Assembly: GCF_900187455.1 (NCBI RefSeq) | Contig: NZ_FYDX01000011.1 | Span: 186,001 to 250,000 of the forward strand | Direction of reading: 5' to 3' | DNA from: Pseudomonas sp. Irchel 3E13 | GTDB lineage: Bacteria; Pseudomonadota; Gammaproteobacteria; Pseudomonadales; Pseudomonadaceae | Length of the DNA stretch: 64,000 nucleotides | Shown: piece after piece, positions 1-8,968 of the stretch | Numbering within the stretch: the stretch's first letter is position 1 | Layout: every line of letters starts with the position of its first letter | Translations under genes and position numbers: made by a program | Notes under the pieces: generated by a model | Databases searched by the model: none | What the model saw: only the letters and a program-made list of their open reading frames with translations | Told to the model about the DNA's origin: nothing

Positions 1-337
1 CACCGTTGCCGTCGAACACCGGCGTATAGGTCGCCTCCAGCCAGCAACTGCTGCCGTCGCTGCGCACCCGTTCCTGGATTCCGGAACTTCCGCTGCCTTC
101 GCGCAAGCGTGGCCAGAACAATTCGTAAGCCGGGCTCTCCACCAGCGTGCGCGGGCAGAAGAAGCTGTGGTGGCGGCCGCGGATGTCCTCCAGCGAGTAC
201 CCCAGCAGCACCAGGTAGTTCTGATTGGCCCGCAGCAGCGTGCCATCCGGGGCGAACTCGGCGATGGACATCACCCGGTCGAGGGCGGCCAGTTGAGCCA
301 GCGACAATTCGATGGAACGGTTGTCGTGAGACGTCAT
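1..337 (-). CDS. PAS-domain signalling protein, N-terminal part only (runs off the window)
   Basis: The reading frame starts with ATG at 337 on the minus strand and runs off the left edge, so only about 112 N-terminal residues are visible. They form one PAS domain: an Asp-Gly-Thr-Leu strand near residues 31-34, the GYSLEDIRGRHH helix near 46-57 and a Ser-Phe-Phe-Cys turn just after. This spacing is typical of the haem- or flavin-type PAS domains at the start of Pseudomonas aerotaxis and BdlA-like chemoreceptors. The output domain lies outside the window, so a chemoreceptor, a kinase and a GGDEF/EAL protein all remain possible. The ribosome binding site is weak. It is transcribed away from the diguanylate cyclase at 757. 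Confidence 0.75.
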   Translation of the reverse strand, partial: MTSHDNRSIELSLAQLAALDRVMSIAEFAPDGTLLRANQNYLVLLGYSLEDIRGRHHSFFCPRTLVESPAYELFWPRLREGSGSSGIQERVRSDGSSCWLEATYTPVFDGNG

Positions 338-756
338 GTTCTACTCAAGAGAATCCAGCCAGGCAGTGGCCGGGATAGACCAGGAACCTGTGCCCACTGC
401 GGCGCCCGAAACCTGCGGCCGCATCCATGGCACATGCATTGATGTCAGCATGATATTACCCCTCCCGCATGGCGGTCCATCTCTCCACCGTGCAAAACAA
501 GCCCTTCGGCGCAGTTGCCGGCCTCACCGAAACAACACAACTGTCTGAATCAGCGTGGTTTTCGGTTCACTGCGTGACCCATCAGTCAAATTCATGACCA
601 CGTATACACTGTGGCTATTCGACTAAAGTCTCATTACCCTTCGCGCGACAACTTCGGGCCGCAGGCGCAGTATGCCGCGCTTCGTCACGGCCCATGGCGG
701 TTTGCCATGACCGTGCGCGCCTTCAAATGATTCAGGATCGGGGCAAGGGGACTTCG
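338..756. other. Divergent intergenic region, no gene seen
   Basis: About 420 bp separate the PAS gene (minus) from the diguanylate cyclase (plus). Frames that are open here overlap each other, lack ribosome binding sites and resemble no protein I know. The stretch from about 550 to 650 is AT-richer than its flanks and probably holds both promoters. I could not identify a specific operator in it. Confidence 0.5.
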
Positions 757-2346
757 GTGCAGTTGAGACATTTCTTCCGTTGGGATCTGCGCAGCCTGAT
801 TCTGCTGCTGACGCTGATCACCGCTCTGGTCACCCTGCTCAACAGTTTCTACGCCAGCTATCGCGTGCAGTACCAGTTGCTGATCGATAACGCCCTGGAA
901 GCCAACCACGCCTATGCCTCCAAACTGGCGTCGAGCACCGAGACCTACCTGCAAGCCTCGCAGCAACAACTGGCCTACGCCGCCGACCTGCTCGGCGAGC
1001 ACTTCGACGACCTCGCACAACTGAACCGCGAAGCCGTGCGCCTGCGCCTGCAGACCAACACCTTCAACTCCATCGTCATTACCGACGACGAAGGCGTGGT
1101 GCGCTCCACCTCGCCGGACACCCTGCAGATTCTCGGCAAGAAGCTGCAATCGGAGGGTGCCCTGGCGGCCCTGCGCGAGCGCCGGCCACTGATCTCCAGC
1201 CCGTACATGTCGGCGGCGAACAACCTGATCATCTTCATCTCGCAACCGGTGTTCGACAAAGCCGGTCGCTACCGCGGACTGATTGGCGGCAGCATCTACC
1301 TCAAGCACAAGAGCATCCTCAACGAACTGCTCGGCGAGCACTACTACAAGAACGGCTCCTACCTGTACGTGGTCGACAGCAACCGCCGCCTGCTCTATCA
1401 CCCCGATGCCGACCGGGTCGGCAGCATCGTCGGCAGCAACAGCCTGATCGACACCCTCGGCACGCGGGACAACGGCACCCAACGGGTAGTCAACAGCCAG
1501 GGCATGGACATGCTCGCCGGTTTCGCCTCCGTGCCCTCGGCGCATTGGGGCATCGTCGCCCAACGCTCCACCGAGTCGACCCTCGAAGGGCTCGACCAGT
1601 TACTGATGAGCGTGATCTTCAAGACCATCCCGCTAGCGATCGTCAGCTTCATCCTGATCTGGTGGTTCTCGCGGATCATCGCCCAACCGCTCAGGCAGTT
1701 GGCCGCTGGCGCGAAGAAGATCAACGAGCCGGAAACCAGCGCGCAAATCGAGAGCGTACGCTCCTGGTACTTCGAGTCATCGGAACTCAAGCGCGCCCTG
1801 TTGATTGGCCTCAACCTGCTGCATGAGCGCCTGGGCAAGCTCAATCACGACATCCAGACCGACCCGCTGACCGGCCTGCGCAACCGCCGCGGCCTCGACC
1901 TCGCGGTGACGCTGTGGCAGGCGGAAAAACGCCCGTTCTCGGTGATCGCCATCGACATCGACCACTTCAAGCAGGTCAACGACACCTACGGGCACGCCGC
2001 CGGGGACGAGGTGCTGCAAGCGCTGGCGGAGGTGATGCGCGGCTGCTCACGGGACCACGACGTGATCTGCCGTTCCGGCGGCGAGGAATTCTTCATGCTG
2101 CTGCCGGGCACCCGCCCGGACACGGCGGCGCGGGTGGCCGAGCGCTTGCGCCATCGGGTCGAGCAGATGGAATTCGAAACGGTCGGCAACCTCACGCTGT
2201 CCATGGGCGTGGCCAACTGGCCGCTGCACTCGGACAACGCCGCGCGGGTCTTCGAAGTGGCTGACGAGCAGCTTTATCAGGCCAAGATCGGCGGGCGCAA
2301 CCGGGTCCGCGTGGCCGACGCAGCAGAGGTTGCCCATCAGGTCTAA
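757..2346 (+). CDS. Membrane-bound diguanylate cyclase with periplasmic Cache-type sensor
   Basis: This enzyme should make cyclic di-GMP from two GTP. The N-terminus has one membrane segment (about residues 9-31), then a periplasmic region of roughly 250 residues with dCache-like character (an SSPYMSAANNLIIFISQPVF-type strand pattern), a second membrane segment near 284-305, a HAMP-like linker and a GGDEF domain from about 367. The active-site loop is GGEEF near residue 441, a fully active variant in this family. An RDHD inhibitory I-site sits five residues before it, so product inhibition is likely. I chose GTG at 757 because AAGGGG lies six bases upstream and the membrane segment follows at once. 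The frame is open back to 694, with an ATG at 727. The ligand cannot be read from sequence. Confidence 0.88.
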   Translation: MQLRHFFRWDLRSLILLLTLITALVTLLNSFYASYRVQYQLLIDNALEANHAYASKLASSTETYLQASQQQLAYAADLLGEHFDDLAQLNREAVRLRLQTNTFNSIVITDDEGVVRSTSPDTLQILGKKLQSEGALAALRERRPLISSPYMSAANNLIIFISQPVFDKAGRYRGLIGGSIYLKHKSILNELLGEHYYKNGSYLYVVDSNRRLLYHPDADRVGSIVGSNSLIDTLGTRDNGTQRVVNSQGMDMLAGFASVPSAHWGIVAQRSTESTLEGLDQLLMSVIFKTIPLAIVSFILIWWFSRIIAQPLRQLAAGAKKINEPETSAQIESVRSWYFESSELKRALLIGLNLLHERLGKLNHDIQTDPLTGLRNRRGLDLAVTLWQAEKRPFSVIAIDIDHFKQVNDTYGHAAGDEVLQALAEVMRGCSRDHDVICRSGGEEFFMLLPGTRPDTAARVAERLRHRVEQMEFETVGNLTLSMGVANWPLHSDNAARVFEVADEQLYQAKIGGRNRVRVADAAEVAHQV

Positions 2347-2364
2347 GTCTCACAGGCCAGGGTG

Positions 2365-3324
2365 TCAGGCCGGGGCATCCTTGCCCTGGGCCTGCGGCGC
2401 AACCCTGGCCTTGCCCGGCTTCAACCGCGACACCCCGAACAGCACCAGCGCCAGCCCGGCGATCTGATACGCGGAAATGTCCTCGTTGAGCAGCGCCCAG
2501 GACGCCAGCACCGTCAGCACCGGCCCGAGATTGCCCACCGCCGCCGTTTGCGTGGCGCCCATGCGCTGGATCGCCAGCGCCACCCAGTAAATCGGCAACA
2601 CCGTGGAAAACAGCGCCATCAACGCGGCATTCACCCAGACCGCCGCGGGCAACTGGCCCAGTTGCGAGAAATCCCCGGTCAACAGGTAGTGGCCCAGCAC
2701 CATGAGCGACGAGGCCGTGCCCGCCAGGCCGGCCAGGCGCATCGAACTCATGGTCTTGAGCATCACGCCGGTGCCGGAGTAGTACAGCGCGTAGGTCACG
2801 GCGCTGGCAAAGACCCACAGCGAACCGAGAATCACCTGATCGCCCACCCCCGAAACGCTGACGTCATGCACAAAGGCCACGCCCAGGCCGAGGTAGCAGA
2901 TGCCCATCGCCACTAGCACTCGTGGGGTCGGCCGCTCGCGCAGGGCCACGGCCTGGAAGATCAGTACCAGGGTCGGATAAGTGAAAAGGATCAGCCGCTC
3001 CAGCCCGGCGCTGATGTATTGCAAGCCGTAGAAGTCGAACAGGCTCGCCAGGTAATAGCCGAACAGCCCGAGCAACAGCACCCGCCCGGCACTGCCCCAG
3101 CTCAACGGTGCATTGGCGTGGCCGCGACTGAACCACACCAGCCAGAGAAACAACGGCAACGACAGGGCCATGCGCAGGGCGAGCAAGGTGATCGCATCCA
3201 CCGGACCCGCCGCGTAGGCAAGCTTGACGAAGATCGCCTTGAAGCTGAAACCCAAGGCCGACAGCACTGCGAACAGGCTGCCGTTATCGATGTAACGCTG
3301 AATCCGAGGAGGAAAGCTGATCAT
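2365..3324 (-). CDS. EamA/DMT-family membrane transporter
   Basis: The product is about 319 residues with ten predicted hydrophobic helices in two EamA repeats, the hallmark of drug/metabolite transporters. Early residues such as SALGFSFKAIFVKLAY, and the start of the second half with LGSLWVFASAVTYALYYSGT, fit the family. Such proteins usually export amino acids or other small metabolites, but the substrate cannot be read here. The ATG at 3324 is preferred over upstream GTG and TTG codons because it places the first helix normally. It is transcribed divergently from a LysR regulator across about 100 bp, the usual arrangement of an exporter under its own LysR control. Confidence 0.88.
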   Translation of the reverse strand: MISFPPRIQRYIDNGSLFAVLSALGFSFKAIFVKLAYAAGPVDAITLLALRMALSLPLFLWLVWFSRGHANAPLSWGSAGRVLLLGLFGYYLASLFDFYGLQYISAGLERLILFTYPTLVLIFQAVALRERPTPRVLVAMGICYLGLGVAFVHDVSVSGVGDQVILGSLWVFASAVTYALYYSGTGVMLKTMSSMRLAGLAGTASSLMVLGHYLLTGDFSQLGQLPAAVWVNAALMALFSTVLPIYWVALAIQRMGATQTAAVGNLGPVLTVLASWALLNEDISAYQIAGLALVLFGVSRLKPGKARVAPQAQGKDAPA

Positions 3325-3346
3325 GGAGGTCCGCACCAAAATGTGA

Positions 3347-3410
3347 CAGGCTTTATTCTGAACAGAAAGCCAGTACGCCAGAATCGCTTTTTAACGAAGC
3401 AGGCTTTCTG
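3347..3410. promoter_or_regulatory. Candidate LysR operator between exporter and regulator
   Basis: The divergent promoter region holds GGCTTT (3349-3354) and AAAGCC (3366-3371) as an inverted pair 11 bases apart, enclosing TTCTG-AA-CAGAA. A second GGCTTTCTG at 3402-3410 pairs with CAGAAAGCC at 3363-3371. Dyads with a T-N11-A core near divergent promoters are the known binding sites of LysR-type regulators. Assignment to the adjacent LysR gene is inference. Confidence 0.45.
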
Positions 3411-3428
3411 AATTGGAGAACCCCCCTG

Positions 3429-4313
3429 ATGCACTTCGACCTGCCCGACCTGCGCCTGATCGCCGCCATCGCCGAAACCGGCAGCCTGAGCAAGGCGGCG
3501 GCGAGCTTTCCGGTGGCGGTATCGGCCGCCAGCACACGCCTGCGCCTGTTCGAGGAACGCAGCGGCCTGACCCTGTTCGTGCGCAAGGCCGACGGCATGC
3601 ACCTGACACCGGCGGGCCGGCTGGTGCTGGAATCTGCGCGCGGCGTCCTCGGCGAAGCCCGCAAGCTGCACGACACGCTCAAGGAACTGGCCGGGCAGAA
3701 ACGCATCAACCTGCACCTTGCGGCATCCACCGTGACCAACAGCACCATCCTCCCGACGGTGCTCGGGCCGTTCCTCTTCGACTACCCGGAAATCGACCTG
3801 CAACTGGTGGAACACAAGAGCGTCGACATCCTGCGCATGGTCCTCGCCGGCGAATGCGAGATCGGCGTCTACGACGGCAACCTGGTCAATGACGGCGTGG
3901 TGTCCCTGCCCTTCCGCACCGAGCGCCTGGTGCTGCTGGTGCCGCTCGACCACCCCCTGACCGAACGGACCGCCTTGCGCCTGCGCGACGCCCTCGACTA
4001 CGCCTTCGTCTGCCTGCCGGCGGAGCGGGCCATGCAGCGTTTCGTCGAAGAACTGGCGATCAACCTGTCGATGCCGCTCAAAGTCCGCGTCCGCGCCCCC
4101 GGCTTCGAAGCCATCGCGCAACTGGTGGCCCAGCGCGCCGGCATCGCCATGCTCCCGGAAACCACCGCACGCCGCCTGGAACAGGAACTGCCCGTACGCT
4201 GCCTGCCACTGGAAGAGCGCTGGGCGACGCTGGAGCTGAGGATCTGTTTTCGTGAGTGGGAGAAGCTGAGTTCACATGGGCGGCAGTTGGTGACGTTTTT
4301 GTCGGGGCGATAA
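3429..4313 (+). CDS. LysR-family transcriptional regulator
   Basis: This 294-residue protein has the standard LysR length. A winged helix-turn-helix occupies roughly residues 5-63 (LIAAIAETGSLSKAAASFPV, then RLRLFEERSGLTLFVRKADG), followed by a linker helix and an effector-binding domain from about 90 to 290 ending in a conserved RAGIAMLPE segment. A GGAG motif precedes the ATG by about ten bases. It lies back to back with the DMT exporter and probably controls it and itself. The effector is unknown. An inverted repeat between the two genes could be its operator. Confidence 0.9.
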   Translation: MHFDLPDLRLIAAIAETGSLSKAAASFPVAVSAASTRLRLFEERSGLTLFVRKADGMHLTPAGRLVLESARGVLGEARKLHDTLKELAGQKRINLHLAASTVTNSTILPTVLGPFLFDYPEIDLQLVEHKSVDILRMVLAGECEIGVYDGNLVNDGVVSLPFRTERLVLLVPLDHPLTERTALRLRDALDYAFVCLPAERAMQRFVEELAINLSMPLKVRVRAPGFEAIAQLVAQRAGIAMLPETTARRLEQELPVRCLPLEERWATLELRICFREWEKLSSHGRQLVTFLSGR

Positions 4314-4365
4314 GCCGGCAAAGCGCATTCCTGTTAAACTCCGCCGCCTTTTTTCAGGGTGCGTA

Positions 4366-5412
4366 ATGCATCCGAAGACGGCAGCAGACGAGACCACCGG
4401 CATGCACAATACCCCCGCGGAAAACCCGAGCAATCCTTCGAGTCCGGTACTCAGGAGGTTTTCCGTCGCCCCGATGATGGACTGGACAGACCGCCGCTGC
4501 CGATTCTTCCTGCGCCTGCTGTCCCGCCACGCCCTGCTCTATACCGAAATGGTCACCACCGGCGCCCTGCTGCACGGCGATGCCGCGCGCTTCCTCGGCC
4601 ACGACGCCGCCGAGTACCCGCTGGCGCTGCAACTGGGCGGCAGCGTGCCGGCCGATCTGGCCGCCTGCGCGAAGCTGGCCGAGGTGGCGGGCTACCAGGA
4701 AGTGAACCTGAACGTCGGCTGCCCCAGCGACCGGGTGCAGAACAACATGATCGGCGCTTGCCTGATGGGTCACCCGGCGCTGGTGGCCGATTGTGTGAAG
4801 GCGATGATGGACGCGGTGTCGACCCCGGTGACGGTCAAGCACCGGATCGGCATCAACGGCCGCGACAGCTACGGCGAGCTGTGCGATTTCGTCGGTCAGG
4901 TCCGCGATGCCGGTTGCCGCAGTTTCACCGTGCATGCCCGGATCGCCATCCTCGAAGGGCTGTCGCCGAAGGAAAACCGCGAGATCCCGCCGCTGCGCTA
5001 TGACATCGCCGCGCAGTTGAAAGCGGACTTCCCTGACCTGGAAATCATCCTCAATGGCGGGATCAAGACCCTCGAGGAATGCCACGAGCACCTCAAGACG
5101 TTCGACGGCGTGATGCTGGGCCGCGAGGCCTATCACAATCCCTATGTGCTGGCCGAGGTCGATCAGCAACTGTTCGGCAGCGATGCCCCGGTGATTTCCC
5201 GCAGCGAGGTGCTGGAGCAGTTGAAGCCATACATCGCCGCCCATCTGCAGGCCGGCGGCGCCATGCACCACGTGACCCGACATATCCTCGGTCTGGCCCA
5301 GGGCTTCAAGGGCGCGCGCAAGTTCCGTCAGTTGCTTTCGGTGGATGTGCACAAGACCAACGACCCGCTGGCCCTGCTCGATCAAGCTGCTGAATTGTTA
5401 AAGGGCCACTAG
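4366..5412 (+). CDS. dusA: tRNA-dihydrouridine(20/20a) synthase DusA
   Basis: DusA uses FMN and NADPH to reduce uridine 20/20a in the D-loop of tRNA. The 348-residue protein has the FMN-binding start RFSVAPMMDWTDRRCRFF, the catalytic-cysteine motif NLNVGCPSDRVQNNMIGACL (Cys near 118) and the phosphate-binding loop ILNGGIKT. The C-terminal helical tRNA-binding part ends with FKGARKFRQLLSVDVHK, characteristic of DusA rather than DusB or DusC. ATG at 4366 has AGGGTG upstream. An internal ATG at 4402 is a weaker alternative. The gene stands alone, and the same order dusA then tal is known from other pseudomonads. Confidence 0.95.
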   Translation: MHPKTAADETTGMHNTPAENPSNPSSPVLRRFSVAPMMDWTDRRCRFFLRLLSRHALLYTEMVTTGALLHGDAARFLGHDAAEYPLALQLGGSVPADLAACAKLAEVAGYQEVNLNVGCPSDRVQNNMIGACLMGHPALVADCVKAMMDAVSTPVTVKHRIGINGRDSYGELCDFVGQVRDAGCRSFTVHARIAILEGLSPKENREIPPLRYDIAAQLKADFPDLEIILNGGIKTLEECHEHLKTFDGVMLGREAYHNPYVLAEVDQQLFGSDAPVISRSEVLEQLKPYIAAHLQAGGAMHHVTRHILGLAQGFKGARKFRQLLSVDVHKTNDPLALLDQAAELLKGH

Positions 5413-5530
5413 GAACCGGCGCGCTCCGCGGCACTCGAAGACATACCCTCCCGACGCCCGCCGGCACGGCCCTTGAGCCGCTGACGGCGCTCGGGTAATG
5501 TCGTCGCACCGCACAGGACAGAGCACGCTC

Positions 5531-6457
5531 ATGACTTCCAAGCTGGAACAACTCAAGCAGTTCACCACGGTCGTCGCCGACACCGGCGATATCGACGCGA
5601 TCAGCCGCCTCAAGCCGGTCGATGCCACCACCAACCCTTCCCTCCTGCTCAAAGCGGCCGCCATGCCCGGCTACGCCGACCTGCTGAAGCAGGTGATCGC
5701 CAGCAGCAAGGGCAATGTCGATCTGGCTTGCGATGCCTTCGCCGTCGCGGTGGGCAGCGGCATCCTGAAAGCGATCCCCGGCCGCATTTCCACCGAAGTG
5801 GACGCGCGCCTGTCCTTCGACGAGCCGGCGCTGCTGGCCAAGGCCCGCCAACTGATCGAGCTGTACGACAAGGCCGGCGTTGGTCGTGATCGCGTGCTGA
5901 TCAAGCTGGCCTCCACCTGGGAAGGCATCCGCGCCGCCGAAACCCTGGAGAAGGAAGGCATCCAGACCAACCTGACCCTGCTGTTCTCGTTCGCCCAGGC
6001 TGCCGCCTGCGCCGATGCCGGGGTGTTCCTGATTTCGCCGTTCGTGGGCCGCATCTACGATTGGTACAAGAAGTCCAGCGGCCAGGATTACGTTGGCGCC
6101 GAAGACCCGGGCGTGCAGTCGGTCACCCGCATCTACAACTACTACAAGGCCAATGGCTACGACACCGTGGTCATGGGCGCGAGCTTCCGCAACCTCAGCC
6201 AGATCGAAGAGCTGGCCGGCTGCGATCGACTGACCATCAGCCCGGACCTGCTACAGAAACTCAGCGAAGACCAGGGCACCCTGGCCCGCAAACTCGCCCC
6301 CGGCGCCAGCGCCGAGCCACGCCTGACGCTGAACGAAAGCCAGTTCCGCTGGGCCTTCAACGAAGACGCCATGGCCACCGAAAAACTCGCCGAAGGCATT
6401 CGCCTGTTCGCCCGTGACCAGGAAAAACTCGAAGCCCTGCTTTCTGCAAAGGCTTGA
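5531..6457 (+). CDS. tal: Transaldolase
   Basis: Transaldolase moves a dihydroxyacetone unit between sugar phosphates in the non-oxidative pentose phosphate pathway. At 308 residues it matches the TalB-type enzyme. The start SKLEQLKQFTTVVADTGDID and the DATTNPSLLLKAA segment are family signatures. The Schiff-base lysine is in RVLIKLASTWEGI near residue 125, and LTLLFSFAQAAACADAG carries the substrate loop. Translation from ATG at 5531 gives the standard N-terminus; the frame is open to 5498 but without a better start. A long perfect hairpin follows the stop codon. Confidence 0.97.
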   Translation: MTSKLEQLKQFTTVVADTGDIDAISRLKPVDATTNPSLLLKAAAMPGYADLLKQVIASSKGNVDLACDAFAVAVGSGILKAIPGRISTEVDARLSFDEPALLAKARQLIELYDKAGVGRDRVLIKLASTWEGIRAAETLEKEGIQTNLTLLFSFAQAAACADAGVFLISPFVGRIYDWYKKSSGQDYVGAEDPGVQSVTRIYNYYKANGYDTVVMGASFRNLSQIEELAGCDRLTISPDLLQKLSEDQGTLARKLAPGASAEPRLTLNESQFRWAFNEDAMATEKLAEGIRLFARDQEKLEALLSAKA

Positions 6458-6469
6458 TACAAATCTCGG

Positions 6470-6526
6470 TTTGCCAGTAGTCGCGACAGCGCGGAAAGTC
6501 CCGCCTCTTCCGCAACTACTGGCAAA
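6470..6526. repeat. Nested perfect stem-loop after tal
   Basis: TTTGCCAGTAGT at 6470-6481 is the exact reverse complement of ACTACTGGCAAA at 6515-6526. Inside it, GCGGAA at 6491-6496 pairs with TTCCGC at 6508-6513, so the RNA would fold into one long interrupted hairpin. There is no T-run, so it is not a standard intrinsic terminator. It lies 12 bases after tal and 21 bases before the next ATG. Confidence 0.65.
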
Positions 6527-6547
6527 CAGCCTCGTGTTCCCGCATTG

Positions 6548-8449
6548 ATGTCCGACTCTTCTTTTTTGCCGTTGGTCCTGGCCGGGCCACTGCTTCGCCG
6601 CCTGGAGCCGACGCGCATGGTGTTCTGGCTGGTCGCCTCGCAGCCGCTGAACGCCGAACTGCACCTTCATGTTGCACATTCCGATCCGCTGGTCCTGCCA
6701 CTGGACGCCACTCGCTGCCAGATCATTCCGGTGGGTCGCCAGGCGTTCGTGCACCTGATCGATGTGTCTTTGGAAACACCGCTACCCTGCGACACCCGGA
6801 TCGACTACGACCTGCTGCTCGATGGCCACGGCATCGCCGAGTGGGCGCCGCATCTGCTTTATGACGGCGCACAGCGTGCGAACTTCGTCGTCCGCGAACG
6901 GCTGGATCAGTTGCTCCACGGCTCCTGCCGCAAACCTCACTTTCCCGCCGAAGACGGCCTGCTCTGCGCCGACCGGCTGCTGGCCAGCACGCATGAGCCC
7001 GCACAGCGCCCAGCCTTGTTGATGATGAGCGGCGATCAGGTCTACGCCGACGATGTCGCCGGGCCGATGCTGCGCGCCATTCATACGCTGATTGCACGGC
7101 TCGGCCTGTTCGAGGAATGCCTGGACGGCGCGGTGATCCGTGACAGCGTCGAGCTTTATGGCCATCCCGCCAGCTACTACCACCGTGGCGACCTGCTGCC
7201 AGCGCTGAAAAGCAACGAAACTCTGCGCGAGCGCTTCTTCGGTGGCGTGCGCAAACCGATCTTCACCAGCAGCAATGCCGACAACCACTTGGTGACCTTC
7301 GGCGAAACCCTGGCGATGTACCTGCTGGTCTGGTCGCCCGTGCCGTGGACGCTGATTGCGCCGGACATGCCGCCGCTGAACGCCGAACACCAAACGCGCT
7401 ACAGGCTGGAACAGGGTTGCCTGGATGGCTTCGTCGCCGGGCTGGGCGGGGTCGCCCGGGTGTTGGCGCACTTGCCGAGCCTGATGATTTTCGACGACCA
7501 CGACATCACCGATGACTGGAACCTTTCGGCGCAATGGGAGGAAACCGCCTACGGCCATCCGTTCTCGCGCCGGATCATCGGCAACGCCCTGCTGGCTTAC
7601 CTGCTCTGCCAGGCCTGGGGCAACAACCCGGACGTGTTCGGTGATCTCCTGGAAAAATGCCGGCAACTCTTCGCCAGCACCGCGGACGACCGCCACCTAG
7701 ACAGTCCGCAGCAGGATCAGTTGATCAACGACCTGCTGCGCTTCCAGCAGTGGCATTACCAACTCCCGACCAGCCCAGCGCTACTGGTGCTGGACACCCG
7801 CACCCGGCGCTGGCGCAGCGAAAGCAATCTGAAGAAACCTTCAGGCCTGCTGGACTGGGAAGCGCTCTGCGAGTTGCAGCAAGCGCTGCTCGACCACCCG
7901 TCGGCGATCATCGTTTCGCCCGCACCGATCTTCGGCGTCAAGCTGATCGAGACGGTGCAGAAGGTGTTCAGCTGGTGCGGTTACCCGCTGCTGGTGGACG
8001 CGGAAAACTGGATGGCTCACCGCGGCGCGGCACAGGTGATCCTGAACATCTTCCGCCACTCGCGCACGCCGGGACACTACGTGATCCTCTCCGGCGACGT
8101 GCACTATTCCTTCGTCTACGAAGTGCTGATCCGCCACCGCCAACGCAGTCCGCACCTGTGGCAGATCACCAGCAGCGGCATCAAGAACCGCTTCCCCGCG
8201 CGCCTGCTGGACACCTTCGACCGCCTCAACCGCTGGCTCTACGCACCGCGCTCGCCCTTGAACTGGTTCACCCGCCGGCGACTGATGGAAGTGGTGCCGC
8301 GCATACCCAGCCACAGCAAAGCCGGCGAGCGGCTGTGGAACAGCGCGGGTCTGGGCCAGGTGTTTTTCAATGAACAGGGGCAACCGGAGCGGGTGTTCCA
8401 ATTGAATGCGGATGGGTCAGAGGCGACGGAGTTTCCGCGGCGGGAATGA
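6548..8449 (+). CDS. PhoD-like (alkaline phosphatase D family) metallophosphatase, cytoplasmic form
   Basis: The 633-residue protein has the three metal-site blocks of the PhoD phosphodiesterase fold: SGDQVYADD near residue 161, FDDHDITDDW near 314 and ILSGDVHYSF near 513. These supply the Asp, Asn/Asp and His ligands of a calcium/iron centre in studied PhoD enzymes. Unlike secreted PhoD there is no Tat or Sec signal peptide at the start (MSDSSFLPLVLAGPLLRRLE), so it should be cytoplasmic, and its substrate is unknown. ATG at 6548 follows a TTG that could also start the frame. No clear ribosome binding site is visible. It converges on rssC, with a perfect hairpin between them. Confidence 0.85.
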   Translation: MSDSSFLPLVLAGPLLRRLEPTRMVFWLVASQPLNAELHLHVAHSDPLVLPLDATRCQIIPVGRQAFVHLIDVSLETPLPCDTRIDYDLLLDGHGIAEWAPHLLYDGAQRANFVVRERLDQLLHGSCRKPHFPAEDGLLCADRLLASTHEPAQRPALLMMSGDQVYADDVAGPMLRAIHTLIARLGLFEECLDGAVIRDSVELYGHPASYYHRGDLLPALKSNETLRERFFGGVRKPIFTSSNADNHLVTFGETLAMYLLVWSPVPWTLIAPDMPPLNAEHQTRYRLEQGCLDGFVAGLGGVARVLAHLPSLMIFDDHDITDDWNLSAQWEETAYGHPFSRRIIGNALLAYLLCQAWGNNPDVFGDLLEKCRQLFASTADDRHLDSPQQDQLINDLLRFQQWHYQLPTSPALLVLDTRTRRWRSESNLKKPSGLLDWEALCELQQALLDHPSAIIVSPAPIFGVKLIETVQKVFSWCGYPLLVDAENWMAHRGAAQVILNIFRHSRTPGHYVILSGDVHYSFVYEVLIRHRQRSPHLWQITSSGIKNRFPARLLDTFDRLNRWLYAPRSPLNWFTRRRLMEVVPRIPSHSKAGERLWNSAGLGQVFFNEQGQPERVFQLNADGSEATEFPRRE

Positions 8450-8451
8450 CA

Positions 8452-8478
8452 AGGGCCTCATCGCGGCGATGAGGCCCT
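8452..8478. terminator. Perfect 12-bp hairpin between convergent genes
   Basis: AGGGCCTCATCG (8452-8463) and CGATGAGGCCCT (8467-8478) pair perfectly around a three-base loop. The hairpin lies between the PhoD-like gene and rssC, which converge, so it probably ends or protects both transcripts. Neither side has a T-run. Confidence 0.6.
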
Positions 8479-8485
8479 GAAGGGT

Positions 8486-8968
8486 TCAGCTACGCTCGAG
8501 CGCGTTCACCAGGTCATGGAAGGCTTCACGGTTGGAGTCATTCAAGCCCATCAGGATCTTGTGCGCCTCCAGCACCTTGGCCCGCACCACCTCTTCGTCC
8601 TGGTCCTGGGAAGGCAGGTCGGTCAGGCATTCCGGGCACGGAATCGGCCGGTCGACGATGTTGAACACCTGATCGAAGCCCATCGACTGCAACAGGCGAG
8701 TGATGTCGGCGTGGGTGGTCACCACGGTCGGCAGCAGGCCAACCTTCTGCCGCGACAGAATCGACAGCTTGGCCAACAGGCCGAGCGTGGTGCTGTCGAT
8801 GCTCTGGGTTTCTGTGAGATCGATGACGATCGCCGAGAAATTCAGCGCGGTGAAGATCTTCTCAATAGTTGCATCCAGCGCCGAACACAGGGTCAGACGC
8901 ACTTCACCGACAAACTTCAGAACAAAGGTGCCGCTCTGTTCGGCGAACTGGATTCTACCGGTACTCAT
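8486..8968 (-). CDS. rssC: STAS-domain anti-sigma factor antagonist RssC
   Basis: This 160-residue protein has an N-terminal STAS domain (about residues 1-100). The conserved IDLTETQSIDSTTLGLLAKL segment contains the serine/threonine that anti-sigma kinases phosphorylate. A roughly 60-residue tail with Cys-Pro-Glu-Cys follows and is longer than in a minimal antagonist. The gene starts within the stop of the upstream PP2C response regulator (ATGA overlap at 8965-8968), so the two are co-translated. In P. aeruginosa the equivalent pair (PA2797/PA2798 by recollection) forms a partner-switching module in which the phosphatase dephosphorylates the STAS protein. A role toward RpoS is family knowledge and cannot be seen here. 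Confidence 0.85.
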   Translation of the reverse strand: MSTGRIQFAEQSGTFVLKFVGEVRLTLCSALDATIEKIFTALNFSAIVIDLTETQSIDSTTLGLLAKLSILSRQKVGLLPTVVTTHADITRLLQSMGFDQVFNIVDRPIPCPECLTDLPSQDQDEEVVRAKVLEAHKILMGLNDSNREAFHDLVNALERS

